Assembly: GCF_000341085.1 (NCBI RefSeq)
Contig: NZ_ANBA01000021.1
Span: 1-64,000, forward strand
Source of the DNA: Nocardiopsis ganjiahuensis DSM 45031
GTDB lineage: Bacteria > Actinomycetota > Actinomycetes > Streptosporangiales > Streptosporangiaceae
Length of the DNA stretch: 64,000 nucleotides
Direction of reading: 5' to 3'
In this document: in pieces, positions 31,642-40,457 of the stretch
Position numbering within the stretch: the stretch's first letter is position 1
How the letters are laid out: every line of letters starts with the position of its first letter
Program-made: the position numbers and the translations under genes
Notes under the pieces: generated by a model
Database searches by the model: none
What the model was told of the DNA's origin: nothing
What the model saw: the letters and a program-made list of their open reading frames with translations, nothing else

Positions 31642-33165
31642 ATGATCAACGCCTCCCTGAGAGTCGACGCCGCCGACCCGGTCGCACCCGTCCACCGCCG
31701 CACCTTCGGTTCCTTCGTCGAGCACATGGGCCGCTGCGTGTACACCGGCATCTACGAACCCGGCCACCGGACCGCCGACACCCAGGGGTTCCGGCGCGAC
31801 GTCGCCGAACTGGTGCGGGAGCTGGGAGTGACCACCGTCCGCTACCCGGGCGGCAACTTCGTCTCCGGATACAAGTGGGAGGACGGGGTCGGTCCGCGTG
31901 AGAAGCGCCCCGTCCGCCGCGACCTGGCCTGGCACAGCATCGAGACCAACCAGTTCGGCCTCGACGAGTTCATGACGTGGTGCCGCGACCTGGACATCGA
32001 ACCGATGATGGCGGTCAACCTCGGCACGCGCGGCCTGGCCGAGGCCCTCGACCTGCTGGAGTACTGCAACCACCCCGACGGCACCCAGTTGTCCGACCAG
32101 CGGGTCGCCAACGGCCACCCCGCCCCCCACGACATCCGCATGTGGTGCCTGGGCAACGAGATGGACGGCCCCTGGCAGATCGGCAACCTGGACGCCCGCT
32201 CCTACGGGCGCAAGGCCGCACAGGTGGCCCGCGCCATGAAGACGGCCGACCGCGACCTGGAACTGGTGGTGTGCGGCAGCTCGGGGTCGTCCATGCCCAC
32301 CTTCGGCGAGTGGGAGGCCACCGTCCTGGAGGAGACCTACGACAGCGTCGAGTACATCTCCCTGCACGCCTACTACGAGGAGCACGACGGCGACCTCGGC
32401 TCCTTCCTGGCCAGCGCCACCGACATGGACGGCTTCATCGACTCGGTGACCGCCACCGCCGACGCCGTGGGGGCGCGGCTGCGCAACCCCAAGCGCATCC
32501 AGCTCTCCTTCGACGAGTGGAACGTGTGGTACCTCAGCCGGCACCAGGCCGAGGCCGCCGTACAGCCCACCGACGACTGGCAGACCGCCCCGCGCGTCAT
32601 CGAGGACCGGTACAACGTCGCCGACGCGGTCGTGGTCGGCAACCTCCTCATCAGCCTGCTGCGCCACAGCGACCGGGTCACCGCCGCCAGCCAGGCGCAG
32701 CTGGCCAACGTCATCGCCCCGATCATGACCGAGCCCGGCGGCCCCGCCTGGCGGCAGACGATCTTCCACCCCTTCGCGCTCACCGCGCGCGCCGCCCGCG
32801 GCCAGGTGCTGCGCTCCCACCTGAGCGCACCCGAGTACGCGACCGAGCGCCACGGCACCGTGTCCGCGCTGGACGCCGTCGTGACCCACGACGAACAGGA
32901 CGGGAGCACGTCGCTGTTCGTGGTCAACCGCTCCACCGACCAGCACCTCACCCTCGACGCCGACCTGACCGGCCTGGCGCCCGGGGCGGTCACCGACGCC
33001 CAGACCCTCTCCGACGAGGACCCCTACGCCGCCAACACCATGGACGCCCCCGACCGGGTCGTGCCCCGCCCCGCCAAGGACGTCCGGCTGGAGGGCGGCC
33101 GGCTCACCGCGGTGCTGCCGCCCGTGTCCTGGTCCGTCATCACCCTGGCCCCCGCCGACAACTGA
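31642..33165 (+). CDS. abfA: Intracellular GH51 alpha-L-arabinofuranosidase
   Basis: 507-aa cytoplasmic enzyme (no signal peptide) that trims imported arabino-oligosaccharides to L-arabinose. N-terminal HRRTFGSFVEHMGRCVYTGIYEP, TTVRYPGGNFVSGYKWEDGVGP, acid/base Glu173 in WCLGNEMDG, LHAYYEEHDGD and nucleophile Glu292 in LSFDEWNVWY. The C-terminal beta-domain is complete. Its placement between the GH43 gene and the monosaccharide importer completes the arabinan route: extracellular cleavage, import, intracellular hydrolysis, AraABD. Confidence 0.95.
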   Translation: MINASLRVDAADPVAPVHRRTFGSFVEHMGRCVYTGIYEPGHRTADTQGFRRDVAELVRELGVTTVRYPGGNFVSGYKWEDGVGPREKRPVRRDLAWHSIETNQFGLDEFMTWCRDLDIEPMMAVNLGTRGLAEALDLLEYCNHPDGTQLSDQRVANGHPAPHDIRMWCLGNEMDGPWQIGNLDARSYGRKAAQVARAMKTADRDLELVVCGSSGSSMPTFGEWEATVLEETYDSVEYISLHAYYEEHDGDLGSFLASATDMDGFIDSVTATADAVGARLRNPKRIQLSFDEWNVWYLSRHQAEAAVQPTDDWQTAPRVIEDRYNVADAVVVGNLLISLLRHSDRVTAASQAQLANVIAPIMTEPGGPAWRQTIFHPFALTARAARGQVLRSHLSAPEYATERHGTVSALDAVVTHDEQDGSTSLFVVNRSTDQHLTLDADLTGLAPGAVTDAQTLSDEDPYAANTMDAPDRVVPRPAKDVRLEGGRLTAVLPPVSWSVITLAPADN

Positions 33166-33209
33166 ACCGACCCTCCACAGCAGGACCCGCCCCGGAAGAA
33201 GGCCTCCAG

Positions 33210-34301
33210 ATGGCACGCCCGCCACATCTACCCGCCACCGCCGCACTGCTCGGCGCCGCACTGCTCCTGACCGCCTGCGGCGGGGTCGGCGACGCCGCCC
33301 GCCCCGACGGCGAGAACGGCGTCATCGGCATCGCGATGCCCACCCAGTCCTCCGAGCGCTGGATCAACGACGGCGCCAACATGGTCGCCGAGTTCGAGGA
33401 GCGCGGCTACGGCACCGACCTGCAGTACGCCGAGGACGTCGTCCAGGACCAGCTCTCACAGATCGAGAACATGATCACCCGGGGCGTGGACGCCCTGGTC
33501 ATCGCCTCCATCGACGGTGAGGCCCTGGGCGACGTCCTCGACCTGGCCGCCGACAGCGACATCCCGGTGATCGCCTACGACCGGCTCATCATGGGCAGCG
33601 AGAACGTCGACTACTACGCCACCTTCGACAACTTCGAGGTCGGTGTCATCCAGGGCCAGTACATCGTCGACTCGCTGGACCTGGAGAACGAGGACGGCCC
33701 GTTCAACATCGAGCTGTTCGGCGGCTCACCCGACGACAACAACGCCTACTTCTTCAACGACGGCGCCATGTCGGTGCTGCAGCCCCACATCGACGACGGC
33801 ACGCTGGAGGTGCTCAGCGGACAGACCTCCATGGAGCAGATCGCCACCCCCCGGTGGGACGGCTCCGTCGCGCAGTCGCGCATGGACAACCTGCTCAGCG
33901 CCAACTACTCCGACGAGGAGGTGCACGCGGTCCTGTCGCCCTTCGACGGCATCAGCCTGGGGGTGATCGAGTCCCTGCGCGCGGTGGGCTACGGCACCGA
34001 CGCCCAGCCGCTGCCGGTCGTCACCGGCCAGGACGCCGACCTGTCCTCGGTCCGGTCGATCATCGCCGGAGAGCAGACCCAGACCGTCTTCAAGGACACC
34101 CGGGTCCTGGCGACCCAGACCGTGGACATGACCGAGGCGCTGCTGTCGGACGAGGAGGTGCCGGTCAACGACACCGAGACCTACGACAACGGGGTCAAGG
34201 TCGTGCCCTCGTTCCTGCTGGAGCCGGTCTCGGTGGACCTGGACAACTACCACGAGGTCCTGGTCGAGAGCGGCTACTACGAGGAGTCCGAGCTCGAATG
34301 A
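33210..34301 (+). CDS. chvE: ChvE-like multiple monosaccharide-binding lipoprotein
   Basis: 363-aa CUT2-class binding protein. Lipoprotein signal AALLGAALLLTACGG; mature part begins GVIGIAMPTQSSERWINDGANMVAEFEERGY and contains DQLSQIENMITRGVDALVIASIDG, IPVIAYDRLIMGSENVDYYATFDNFEVG, FGGSPDDNNAYFFNDGAMSVLQPHID. These are the ChvE signature of the GguAB/MmsAB family, which transports L-arabinose, galactose and similar sugars. First gene of a coupled three-gene importer. Confidence 0.92.
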   Translation: MARPPHLPATAALLGAALLLTACGGVGDAARPDGENGVIGIAMPTQSSERWINDGANMVAEFEERGYGTDLQYAEDVVQDQLSQIENMITRGVDALVIASIDGEALGDVLDLAADSDIPVIAYDRLIMGSENVDYYATFDNFEVGVIQGQYIVDSLDLENEDGPFNIELFGGSPDDNNAYFFNDGAMSVLQPHIDDGTLEVLSGQTSMEQIATPRWDGSVAQSRMDNLLSANYSDEEVHAVLSPFDGISLGVIESLRAVGYGTDAQPLPVVTGQDADLSSVRSIIAGEQTQTVFKDTRVLATQTVDMTEALLSDEEVPVNDTETYDNGVKVVPSFLLEPVSVDLDNYHEVLVESGYYEESELE

Positions 34302-35875
34302 GCACCCCGAACACCGCGCCCGCCGCCCCGGGGCCGCTCCTGCGCATGCGCGACATCCGCAAGGAGTTCCCCGGGGTGCGGGCCCTGGACGGCGTCTCCC
34401 TGGACGTGGCCCACGGGAGCGTCCACGCCCTCATGGGTGAGAACGGCGCGGGCAAGTCCACGCTGATGAAGGTGCTGAGCGGCGTCCACCCGGCCGGTTC
34501 CTACACCGGGACGGTGGAGGTGGCCGGCGAACCCCGCGCCTTCGCCGACGTGGCCGCCAGCGAACGGGCCGGGATCGCCATCATCCACCAGGAGCTCGCC
34601 CTCATCCCGCAGCTGTCCATCAGCGAGAACGTGCTCCTGGGCCACGAGGAGGCGCGCTTCGGCGTCATCGACTGGGGCGCCACCCACGCCCGGGCGCGCG
34701 AGCTGCTGCGCCGGGTCGGCCTGGACGAGAACCCCGCCACCCCGGTGTCGGAGCTGAGCATCGGCGCCCAGCAGCTGGTGGAGATCGCCAAGGCCCTGGC
34801 CAAGGACGTGCGGCTGCTCATCCTGGACGAGCCGACCTCGGCGCTCAACGAGACCGAGAGCGACCGGCTCCTGGAGCTGCTGTCGGACCTGCGCGCGCAG
34901 GGGATGGCGTGCGTGCTCATCTCGCACAAGCTCGGCGAGGTGATGCGGGTCAGCGACGAGGTCACCATCCTGCGCGACGGCCGCACGGTGGAGACCCTGG
35001 CCGTGGAGCGCGACGACCACGGCCGCCCCTCGGTCGACGAGGACCGCGTCATCCGCGGGATGGTCGGCCGGGACCTGGACCAGCGCTACCCCGACCGCGA
35101 GGGGGACATCGGCCCGGTCCGCTTCGAGGTGCGCGACTGGACGGTGGACCACCCCGCCCAGGCGGGCCGCCGCATGGTGGAGGGCGTCGGCCTCACCCTC
35201 AGGAGCGGCGAGGTCGTGGGGATGGCCGGGCTCATGGGCGCCGGGCGCACGGAGTTCGCGATGAGCCTGTTCGGCCGCTCCTACGGCCGCTACGTCCGCG
35301 GCGCCCTGCTGCGCGACGGCGAGGAGCTGCGCGTGGGCGACGTCGCCGACGCCATCGCCGCCGGTGTCGCCTACGTGCCCGAGGACCGCAAGTCCCTGGG
35401 GCTGATCCTGGACGACGACATCCGCCACAACACCACGCTCGCCGCCCTGGGCCGCGTCTCCACCCGGGGTGTGATCGACCCGGGCCTGGAGACGGTGGAG
35501 GCCCAGCGCATGAGCGAACGCATGCGGGTGCGCAGCCACGGGGCGAACCAGACGGTGCGCACCCTCAGCGGCGGCAACCAGCAGAAGGTCGTGCTGGGCA
35601 AGTGGATGTTCACCCGGCCCGAACTGCTGATCCTGGACGAGCCCACCCGCGGCATCGACGTGGGCGCCAAGTACGAGATCTACCTGATCGTGCGCCGCCT
35701 GGCCGCCGAGGGCGCCTGCGTGCTGCTCATCTCCTCCGAGCTGCCCGAGATCCTCGGCATGTGCGACCGCGTCTACGCCATGTGCGAGGGGCGGATCACC
35801 GGCGAGGTGCCCCGGGGCGAAGCCGACCAGGAGACCCTGATGAGACTCATGACCCGAACCGGGGACCCGACGTGA
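34298..35875 (+). CDS. mmsA: Multiple monosaccharide ABC transporter ATP-binding protein
   Basis: 525-aa protein with two fused ATPase domains, as in all CUT2 transporters. First Walker A GENGAGKST (47-55), first signature-like LSIGAQQLVEIAKAL and LLILDEPTSALNE; second domain MAGLMGAGRTEF (degenerate Walker A), VPEDRKSLGL, LSGGNQQKVVLGKWMF and LLILDEPTRGIDVG. The ATG overlaps the binding-protein stop (ATGA) and its own stop overlaps the permease GTG, so all three are coupled. Confidence 0.95.
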   Translation: MSTPNTAPAAPGPLLRMRDIRKEFPGVRALDGVSLDVAHGSVHALMGENGAGKSTLMKVLSGVHPAGSYTGTVEVAGEPRAFADVAASERAGIAIIHQELALIPQLSISENVLLGHEEARFGVIDWGATHARARELLRRVGLDENPATPVSELSIGAQQLVEIAKALAKDVRLLILDEPTSALNETESDRLLELLSDLRAQGMACVLISHKLGEVMRVSDEVTILRDGRTVETLAVERDDHGRPSVDEDRVIRGMVGRDLDQRYPDREGDIGPVRFEVRDWTVDHPAQAGRRMVEGVGLTLRSGEVVGMAGLMGAGRTEFAMSLFGRSYGRYVRGALLRDGEELRVGDVADAIAAGVAYVPEDRKSLGLILDDDIRHNTTLAALGRVSTRGVIDPGLETVEAQRMSERMRVRSHGANQTVRTLSGGNQQKVVLGKWMFTRPELLILDEPTRGIDVGAKYEIYLIVRRLAAEGACVLLISSELPEILGMCDRVYAMCEGRITGEVPRGEADQETLMRLMTRTGDPT

Positions 35876-37137
35876 ACCACCCGACCCGAACCTCCCCGCT
35901 CTCCCGCCTCAGAGGGCTGCTGCGGGGCAACACCCGCCAGTACGGCATGGCCATCGCCCTGGTGGCCGTCATCATCCTGTTCCAGGTGCTGACCGGCGGA
36001 CTGCTGCTCACCCCGCTCAACATCACCAACCTGATCATGCAGAACTCCTACATCCTGATCCTGGCGATCGGGATGATGCTGGTGATCATCACCGGGCACA
36101 TCGACCTGTCGGTGGGTTCGGTGGTGGCCTTCACCGGCGCGGTGTCGGCGATCATGCTCACCGCGTGGGGGCTGCCGACCTTCGTGGTGGTCCCGGTGGC
36201 GCTGCTGCTGGGGGCGCTCATCGGCGCCTGGCAGGGCTTCTGGATCGCCTACGTGGGCGTGCCCGCGTTCATCGTCACCCTGGCCGGGATGCTGATCTTC
36301 CGCGGCGCCACCCTGGCGGTGCTGGGCGGGGAGTCCATCGCCCCGCTGCCGCAGTCGCTGCGGGTGATCGCCAGCGGGTTCCTGCCCGGGCAGACCGACG
36401 GCCTCCACCTGCCCACCCTGGCCCTGGGCGCGGCCGGGGCCGCGGCGATCGTGTGGATCCAGTGGCGCACCCGGGCCCGCTCCCTGGCCCGCGACCTGCC
36501 GGTGCCCTCGGCCGCGGCCACCGCGGCGGGTTCGGTGGTGGTGGTCGCCGCCATCATGGCCTTCACCTACGCGCTGGCCGACCACAACGGTCTGCCGCTG
36601 GTGGGCGTGCTGCTGATCGCGCTCATCGCCGGGTACGCGTTCGTGATGCGCTCCACCACGATGGGGCGGCGCGTGTACGCCGTGGGCGGCAGCGAGCGGG
36701 CCGCCGCGCTGTCGGGTATCCGTACCAAGCGGACCACGTTCTGGGTGTTCGTGAACATGGGGGTGCTGTCGGCCCTGGCCGGGCTCGTCTTCACCGCCCG
36801 CCTCAACGCCGCCACCCCCGGCGCGGGCACCATGTTCGAACTGGACGCCATCGCGGCGGCCTTCATCGGCGGCGCCTCCGCCGCCGGCGGGGTGGGCAGC
36901 GTGATCGGTGCCGTCATCGGCGCGCTGTTCATGGGCGTGCTCAACAACGGCATGTCGCTGATCGGCCTGGGCGTGGACTGGCAGCAGTTCATCAAGGGCC
37001 TGGTGCTGCTGTTGGCGGTGGCCTTCGACATCTACAACAAGCGCCGTGTGAGCGGTTCCGCGCCGATCCTGCTGGGTCTGCGCACCCGCACACGGAAGGG
37101 GTCGGGCCGCGATGCCCCGACCCGCGACGCGCCCTAG
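35872..37137 (+). CDS. mmsB: Multiple monosaccharide ABC transporter permease
   Basis: 421-aa CUT2 permease with about ten transmembrane segments. MQNSYILILAIGMMLVIITGHIDLSVGSVVAFTGAVSA is the family hallmark; IAYVGVPAFIVTLAGMLIFRGATL, YAVGGSERAAALSGIRTKRTTFWVFV and AIAAAFIGGASAAGGVGSVIGAVIGALFMGVLNNGMSLIGLGVDWQQFIKG follow. GTG start at 35872 overlaps the mmsA stop. Last gene of the arabinose operon, ended by two strong hairpins. Confidence 0.95.
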   Translation: MNHPTRTSPLSRLRGLLRGNTRQYGMAIALVAVIILFQVLTGGLLLTPLNITNLIMQNSYILILAIGMMLVIITGHIDLSVGSVVAFTGAVSAIMLTAWGLPTFVVVPVALLLGALIGAWQGFWIAYVGVPAFIVTLAGMLIFRGATLAVLGGESIAPLPQSLRVIASGFLPGQTDGLHLPTLALGAAGAAAIVWIQWRTRARSLARDLPVPSAAATAAGSVVVVAAIMAFTYALADHNGLPLVGVLLIALIAGYAFVMRSTTMGRRVYAVGGSERAAALSGIRTKRTTFWVFVNMGVLSALAGLVFTARLNAATPGAGTMFELDAIAAAFIGGASAAGGVGSVIGAVIGALFMGVLNNGMSLIGLGVDWQQFIKGLVLLLAVAFDIYNKRRVSGSAPILLGLRTRTRKGSGRDAPTRDAP

Positions 37138-37140
37138 AAG

Positions 37141-37211
37141 GTCCCGGCCCTACCCGGGAGGCGGGGCCGGGACGGGTCCGCGGGCCCGCGCTGTGGGGCG
37201 GGCCCGCGGAC
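37141..37211 (+). terminator. Tandem terminator hairpins ending the arabinose operon
   Basis: First hairpin GTCCCGGCCC (37141-37150) with GGGCCGGGAC (37164-37173). Second GTCCGCGGGCCCGC (37176-37189) with GCGGGCCCGCGGAC (37198-37211), a perfect 14-bp stem with an 8-nt loop. Confidence 0.7.
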
Positions 37212-37229
37212 GCCCCGGTTCGGAGGGAG

Positions 37230-37335
37230 TTCCGAACCGGGGGCGTTCCGAACCAGGGAAGTCCCGAATCAGAGGGCCCAGGTTCGGGGGTGTTCCGCAT
37301 CAGAGGGTGTACCGAACCAGAGGGATTCCCGATTC
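37230..37335. repeat. Short tandem repeat array with TTCCGAACC-type units
   Basis: Seven related 9-mers at 16-17-bp spacing: TTCCGAACC at 37230 and 37246, TCCCGAATC at 37262, an inverted GGTTCGGGG at 37281, TTCCGCATC at 37293, TACCGAACC at 37310 and TCCCGATTC at 37327, mostly followed by AGAGGG or AGGGAA. The last unit runs into the stop codon of the DUF2264 gene. Confidence 0.65.
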
Positions 37336-39250
37336 AGAGGTCGATCTCGCTGACGGCACCGTCCGGCCAGGTGATGTCCGCCCCGGCGCCTGTGAGCAGG
37401 ACGGAAGGGCTCGCCTGGCCGGTGTCCGCACCGGTGAGCCGCACCAGGCACACGAGTACGCCGCCGGGCGCCAGCCTTGCGCGGGCCCAGGGCACCTCGG
37501 TGGTGGCGGAGAGCGGGGTGACGTCCGTCAGGCGCTCGATCCCGGTCTCCGCGGTCTCCGGGCCGGAGAGCACGCGCACGACCGACGACCGCCCGGTGTC
37601 CGGGTCGGTCGGCCAGCCGCCCACCCGCACGTCCCATTCCGGAGCGGTCCCGGAGGAGGCTTCCTCGGAGGTCGGCCCGTGGCCTACGCGAACCACGCGC
37701 ACCTCGTCGGCGCCGCGTACCGCCGACCACACCTCGAGGACCGGCCCGGGGCGCGCCGTCCCCCGGCGCCCGGAGCCATGGTCGTGCCCGTCCTGGTCCT
37801 CGGGGTCGATCCAGTGCGCCCGCCAGCGCGAACGCCCCACGGCGGCGACCCCGTCGTCGGTCACGCCCAGGGCTGTGAACCCGGTGCGGTGGGTGGCCCG
37901 GTCCCGGTCGTCGAGCACCACCACGCTGTTGTCCAGCGGCGAGTCCAACCCCTCCCCCACCAGCGGCGGAGCGGTGGCGGTGGAGTACCCCAGCCGCGCG
38001 TACAGCGGGGAGTCGGTGGCCGCCTCGCCCTCGGTGCCGTGGTCGGTGCCGTGGTTGAACACGCGCACCACCCCGTCGTCGGCGGTTCCGGAGACGGTCC
38101 AGCCGGGCGAGACCACGGTGCGGCGGAAGTCGCCCTCCTCCACCGGCAGCGGCCGTTCGGGGCTGGTCCACACGGGGTGGTCGGCGGGCAGCAGCAGCCC
38201 GAAGAAGCCCTTGGCCGCCCAGTAGGGCGAGCCGGCGCCCGAGTAGGACTGCCGCATCCCCGGCCAGGCGGCGTGCCAGCCCAGGGTGAGCAGCCCGTCC
38301 GCGTCGGGGGCCCCGTGGTCGGTGAAGTGGCGCAGGATGCCCGAGGCGGCCCTGCGGGTCAGGCCGGGGTCGAGGTCTCCGGCTCCGGACCAGGCCCCCA
38401 TCCAGAGCGGTGCCGCCGCGGCCATCCGGTAGGTGAGGCTGCGCCCCTGGAACAGGGGTGCGCCGTCGGCCCCGATGAGGTGGACGTAATCGTTCAGGTA
38501 GCGGCGCAGGTCCGAGCGCCAGCGGTCGACCAGCGCCGGTTCTGGCCCCTCCTGGGCGAAGTGGGCCCAGGCGAGCGGGTAGAAGTGCAGGGCCCAGCCG
38601 CAGTAGTGGTCGTAGGAGCGTTCCTGGCCGTCGGAGAGCCAGCCGTCCTCGCGCCGCAGGGAGGCGTGCACGGCCAGCCCCAAGGCGAGGTCGGCGGGCG
38701 CCCAGGGGCCGCCGACCGAGCGCAGGAACTCCTCCACCACGATCTGGAACCAGACCCAGTTGATCGGCGGGTAGCTCTCGCCGACCACCGTGCCCAGCCA
38801 GTCGACCACCCGCGCCTGCTCCTCGGGGGCCATCCGGTCCCACAGCCAGGGCCTGGTGAGCATCAGGCCGAAGGCGATCGAGGCGGCCTCGACCTTGGCC
38901 TGGGCGACCCGGTCGGGGCGGGGCCAGTACTCGGGCCCGTTCGGGTCGGTGCCCGCGACCAGGCCGACGCGGTAGCGGTCCAGGAAGCCGTGCGGGTCGT
39001 GCCCGCGCTCGCCCGCGACGAGGATCGCGGCCAGCACGAAGGTGCGGGCGAACCCCTCCAGGGCGTCGCTGTCGGGGCCGTAGGAGCTGTTGGGGCCGGG
39101 GAGTTCGACGCGGGCGTGCCCGGGTGAGGTGTGGGGGCGCACCGACAGCAGCAGGTGGGCGGCCACGGCCGTCCAGTGCTCGCGGGTCCAGCCGGTGTGG
39201 GGGGACAGGTCGCGGTTCTCGGGGGGAAGCCCGGGGATCGGGGTGCTCAA
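37334..39250 (-). CDS. DUF2264 domain protein, putative carbohydrate-active enzyme
   Basis: 638-aa protein spanning the DUF2264 family: HTGWTREHWTAVAAHLLL, PNSSYGPDSDALEGFARTFVLAAILVAG, REDGWLSDGQERSYDHYCGWALHFYPLAWA, GRSLTYRMAAAAPLWMGAWSG, SYSGAGSPYWAAKGFFGLLLP. The N-terminal two thirds should form an alpha/alpha barrel, the rest a beta domain. I recall relatives being linked to glucuronidase family GH154 but cannot verify this. No signal peptide, so it acts inside the cell on imported oligosaccharide. TTG start at 39250 overlaps the upstream gene's TGA stop (TTGA), with GGAG 9 nt before; it is coupled to the dehydrogenase. Confidence 0.8.
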   Translation of the reverse strand: MSTPIPGLPPENRDLSPHTGWTREHWTAVAAHLLLSVRPHTSPGHARVELPGPNSSYGPDSDALEGFARTFVLAAILVAGERGHDPHGFLDRYRVGLVAGTDPNGPEYWPRPDRVAQAKVEAASIAFGLMLTRPWLWDRMAPEEQARVVDWLGTVVGESYPPINWVWFQIVVEEFLRSVGGPWAPADLALGLAVHASLRREDGWLSDGQERSYDHYCGWALHFYPLAWAHFAQEGPEPALVDRWRSDLRRYLNDYVHLIGADGAPLFQGRSLTYRMAAAAPLWMGAWSGAGDLDPGLTRRAASGILRHFTDHGAPDADGLLTLGWHAAWPGMRQSYSGAGSPYWAAKGFFGLLLPADHPVWTSPERPLPVEEGDFRRTVVSPGWTVSGTADDGVVRVFNHGTDHGTEGEAATDSPLYARLGYSTATAPPLVGEGLDSPLDNSVVVLDDRDRATHRTGFTALGVTDDGVAAVGRSRWRAHWIDPEDQDGHDHGSGRRGTARPGPVLEVWSAVRGADEVRVVRVGHGPTSEEASSGTAPEWDVRVGGWPTDPDTGRSSVVRVLSGPETAETGIERLTDVTPLSATTEVPWARARLAPGGVLVCLVRLTGADTGQASPSVLLTGAGADITWPDGAVSEIDL

Positions 39251-40293
39251 GCGGTGACTCCGAAGGTCGCGCCGGTGATGGGGTCCAGGGGCGGGCGGCC
39301 GGTGCGGTAGCGGTCGAGTTCGTCGAGGGCGGCCATGGACATCCTCTCGGTCTCCGAGTCGAGGGACCCGGCCACGTGCGGGGTGATGACCACGTTGTCG
39401 AGGGAGTACAGGACGGAGGAGTCGGGCAGGGGCTCGGGCTCGGTGACGTCCAGGACCGCGTAGAGGCGGCCGGTGCGGCACTCCCGTTCCAGGGCGGGGG
39501 TGTCGACCAGGGCGCCGCGCGCGGTGTTGATCAGGGTGGCGCCGTCCGGCAGCAGGGCCAGGGCCGCGGCGTCGATCATGCCCCGCGTGGTGGGCAGCAG
39601 GGGGGCGTGCAGGGAGAGCACGTCACAGCGGGGGAAGGCCTCCTCCCGGCTGGTCAGGCGCCCGCCCGCGGCGGCGACGTCGGCGGGGTCGGCGTGCGGG
39701 TCGACCACCAGCAGGTCGATCTCGAAGGGGGCGAGCATACGCCCGATCAGGCGGCCGACCCTGGACCAGCCCAGGACGCAGACCGTGCGGCCGCGGTTGG
39801 TGAGCGGCCGGTACCCGTCCAGGTACGACCAGTCCGACCGGTGGGTCCTGGCGTCGCGCGCCAGGAACGGAACGCGCTTTCCGCAAGCGAGGATCATGGC
39901 GAGGGTGTACTCGGCCACCGGGACCGCGTTGACGGCCGCGGCCGTGGTCACGAGCAGCCCCCGGTCGAACGCCTCGGGCGGGACCTGGGCGCGCACGCTC
40001 CCCGCGGCGTGGATGATCGCGCGCAGCTGCGGCGCCGCGTCCAGGACCTCCCGGGTGATCGGCGGGCACCCCCAGGAGGTGAGCAGCACCTCGCAGTCGG
40101 CCAGCCGGGCGCGCACCTCTGGGGCGTCGAAATCGCTGATCACCAGGGGGTCATCGAGGTGGGCCGCCTGTCTCAGCCGTTCCATGACCGGGGGCGTGAA
40201 CTGGAGCCGGAAGACGTCCTCCCCCATGGCGAGCAGGGTCCTGGGTCTGTGGCCCGGGGGCCCCGCCCCGTTCCCGTCGACACGTTCAACCAT
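39247..40293 (-). CDS. D-isomer-specific 2-hydroxyacid dehydrogenase
   Basis: 348-aa NAD-dependent dehydrogenase. Rossmann domain RTVCVLGWSRVGRLIGRMLAPFEIDLLVVDPHAD; substrate-domain motifs HAAGSVRAQVP and AEYTLAMIL; catalytic set NTARGALVDTPAL (Arg), VTEPEPLPDSS (Glu) and NVVITPHVAGSL (His). The fingerprint glycines are unusual (GWSRVGR instead of GxGxxG). ATG at 40293 follows GGAGG; a GTG 18 bp upstream is also in frame. It is divergent from the importer and shares its regulatory region, suggesting oxidation or reduction of a sugar acid from the same substrate. Confidence 0.88.
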   Translation of the reverse strand: MVERVDGNGAGPPGHRPRTLLAMGEDVFRLQFTPPVMERLRQAAHLDDPLVISDFDAPEVRARLADCEVLLTSWGCPPITREVLDAAPQLRAIIHAAGSVRAQVPPEAFDRGLLVTTAAAVNAVPVAEYTLAMILACGKRVPFLARDARTHRSDWSYLDGYRPLTNRGRTVCVLGWSRVGRLIGRMLAPFEIDLLVVDPHADPADVAAAGGRLTSREEAFPRCDVLSLHAPLLPTTRGMIDAAALALLPDGATLINTARGALVDTPALERECRTGRLYAVLDVTEPEPLPDSSVLYSLDNVVITPHVAGSLDSETERMSMAALDELDRYRTGRPPLDPITGATFGVTA

Positions 40294-40365
40294 GACTTCG
40301 CCTCCACTCACTCCGGTCCCGCCACGGTGGGGAACGCGGATTACAGAGAAGTTTCCACACCCGCC

Positions 40366-40394
40366 TTGACCGTGGCGTGGCTCACATCTAGTTT
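40366..40394 (+). promoter_or_regulatory. Promoter of the second sugar importer
   Basis: TTGACC (40366-40371), 17-bp spacer, TAGTTT (40389-40394). The operator begins at the next base. Confidence 0.65.
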
Positions 40395-40408
40395 GGAATG
40401 CGCATTCC
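40395..40408 (+). promoter_or_regulatory. LacI-type operator of the second sugar locus
   Basis: GGAATGCGCATTCC, a perfect 14-bp palindrome with the central CG typical of LacI-family operators, directly downstream of the -10. The likely ligand is the LacI regulator encoded at 43732-44781. Confidence 0.75.
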
Positions 40409-40457
40409 GCTCTGCTTGAGAGTACCCATCCAACCCTCCGTGCGAAAGGGGACGCCG

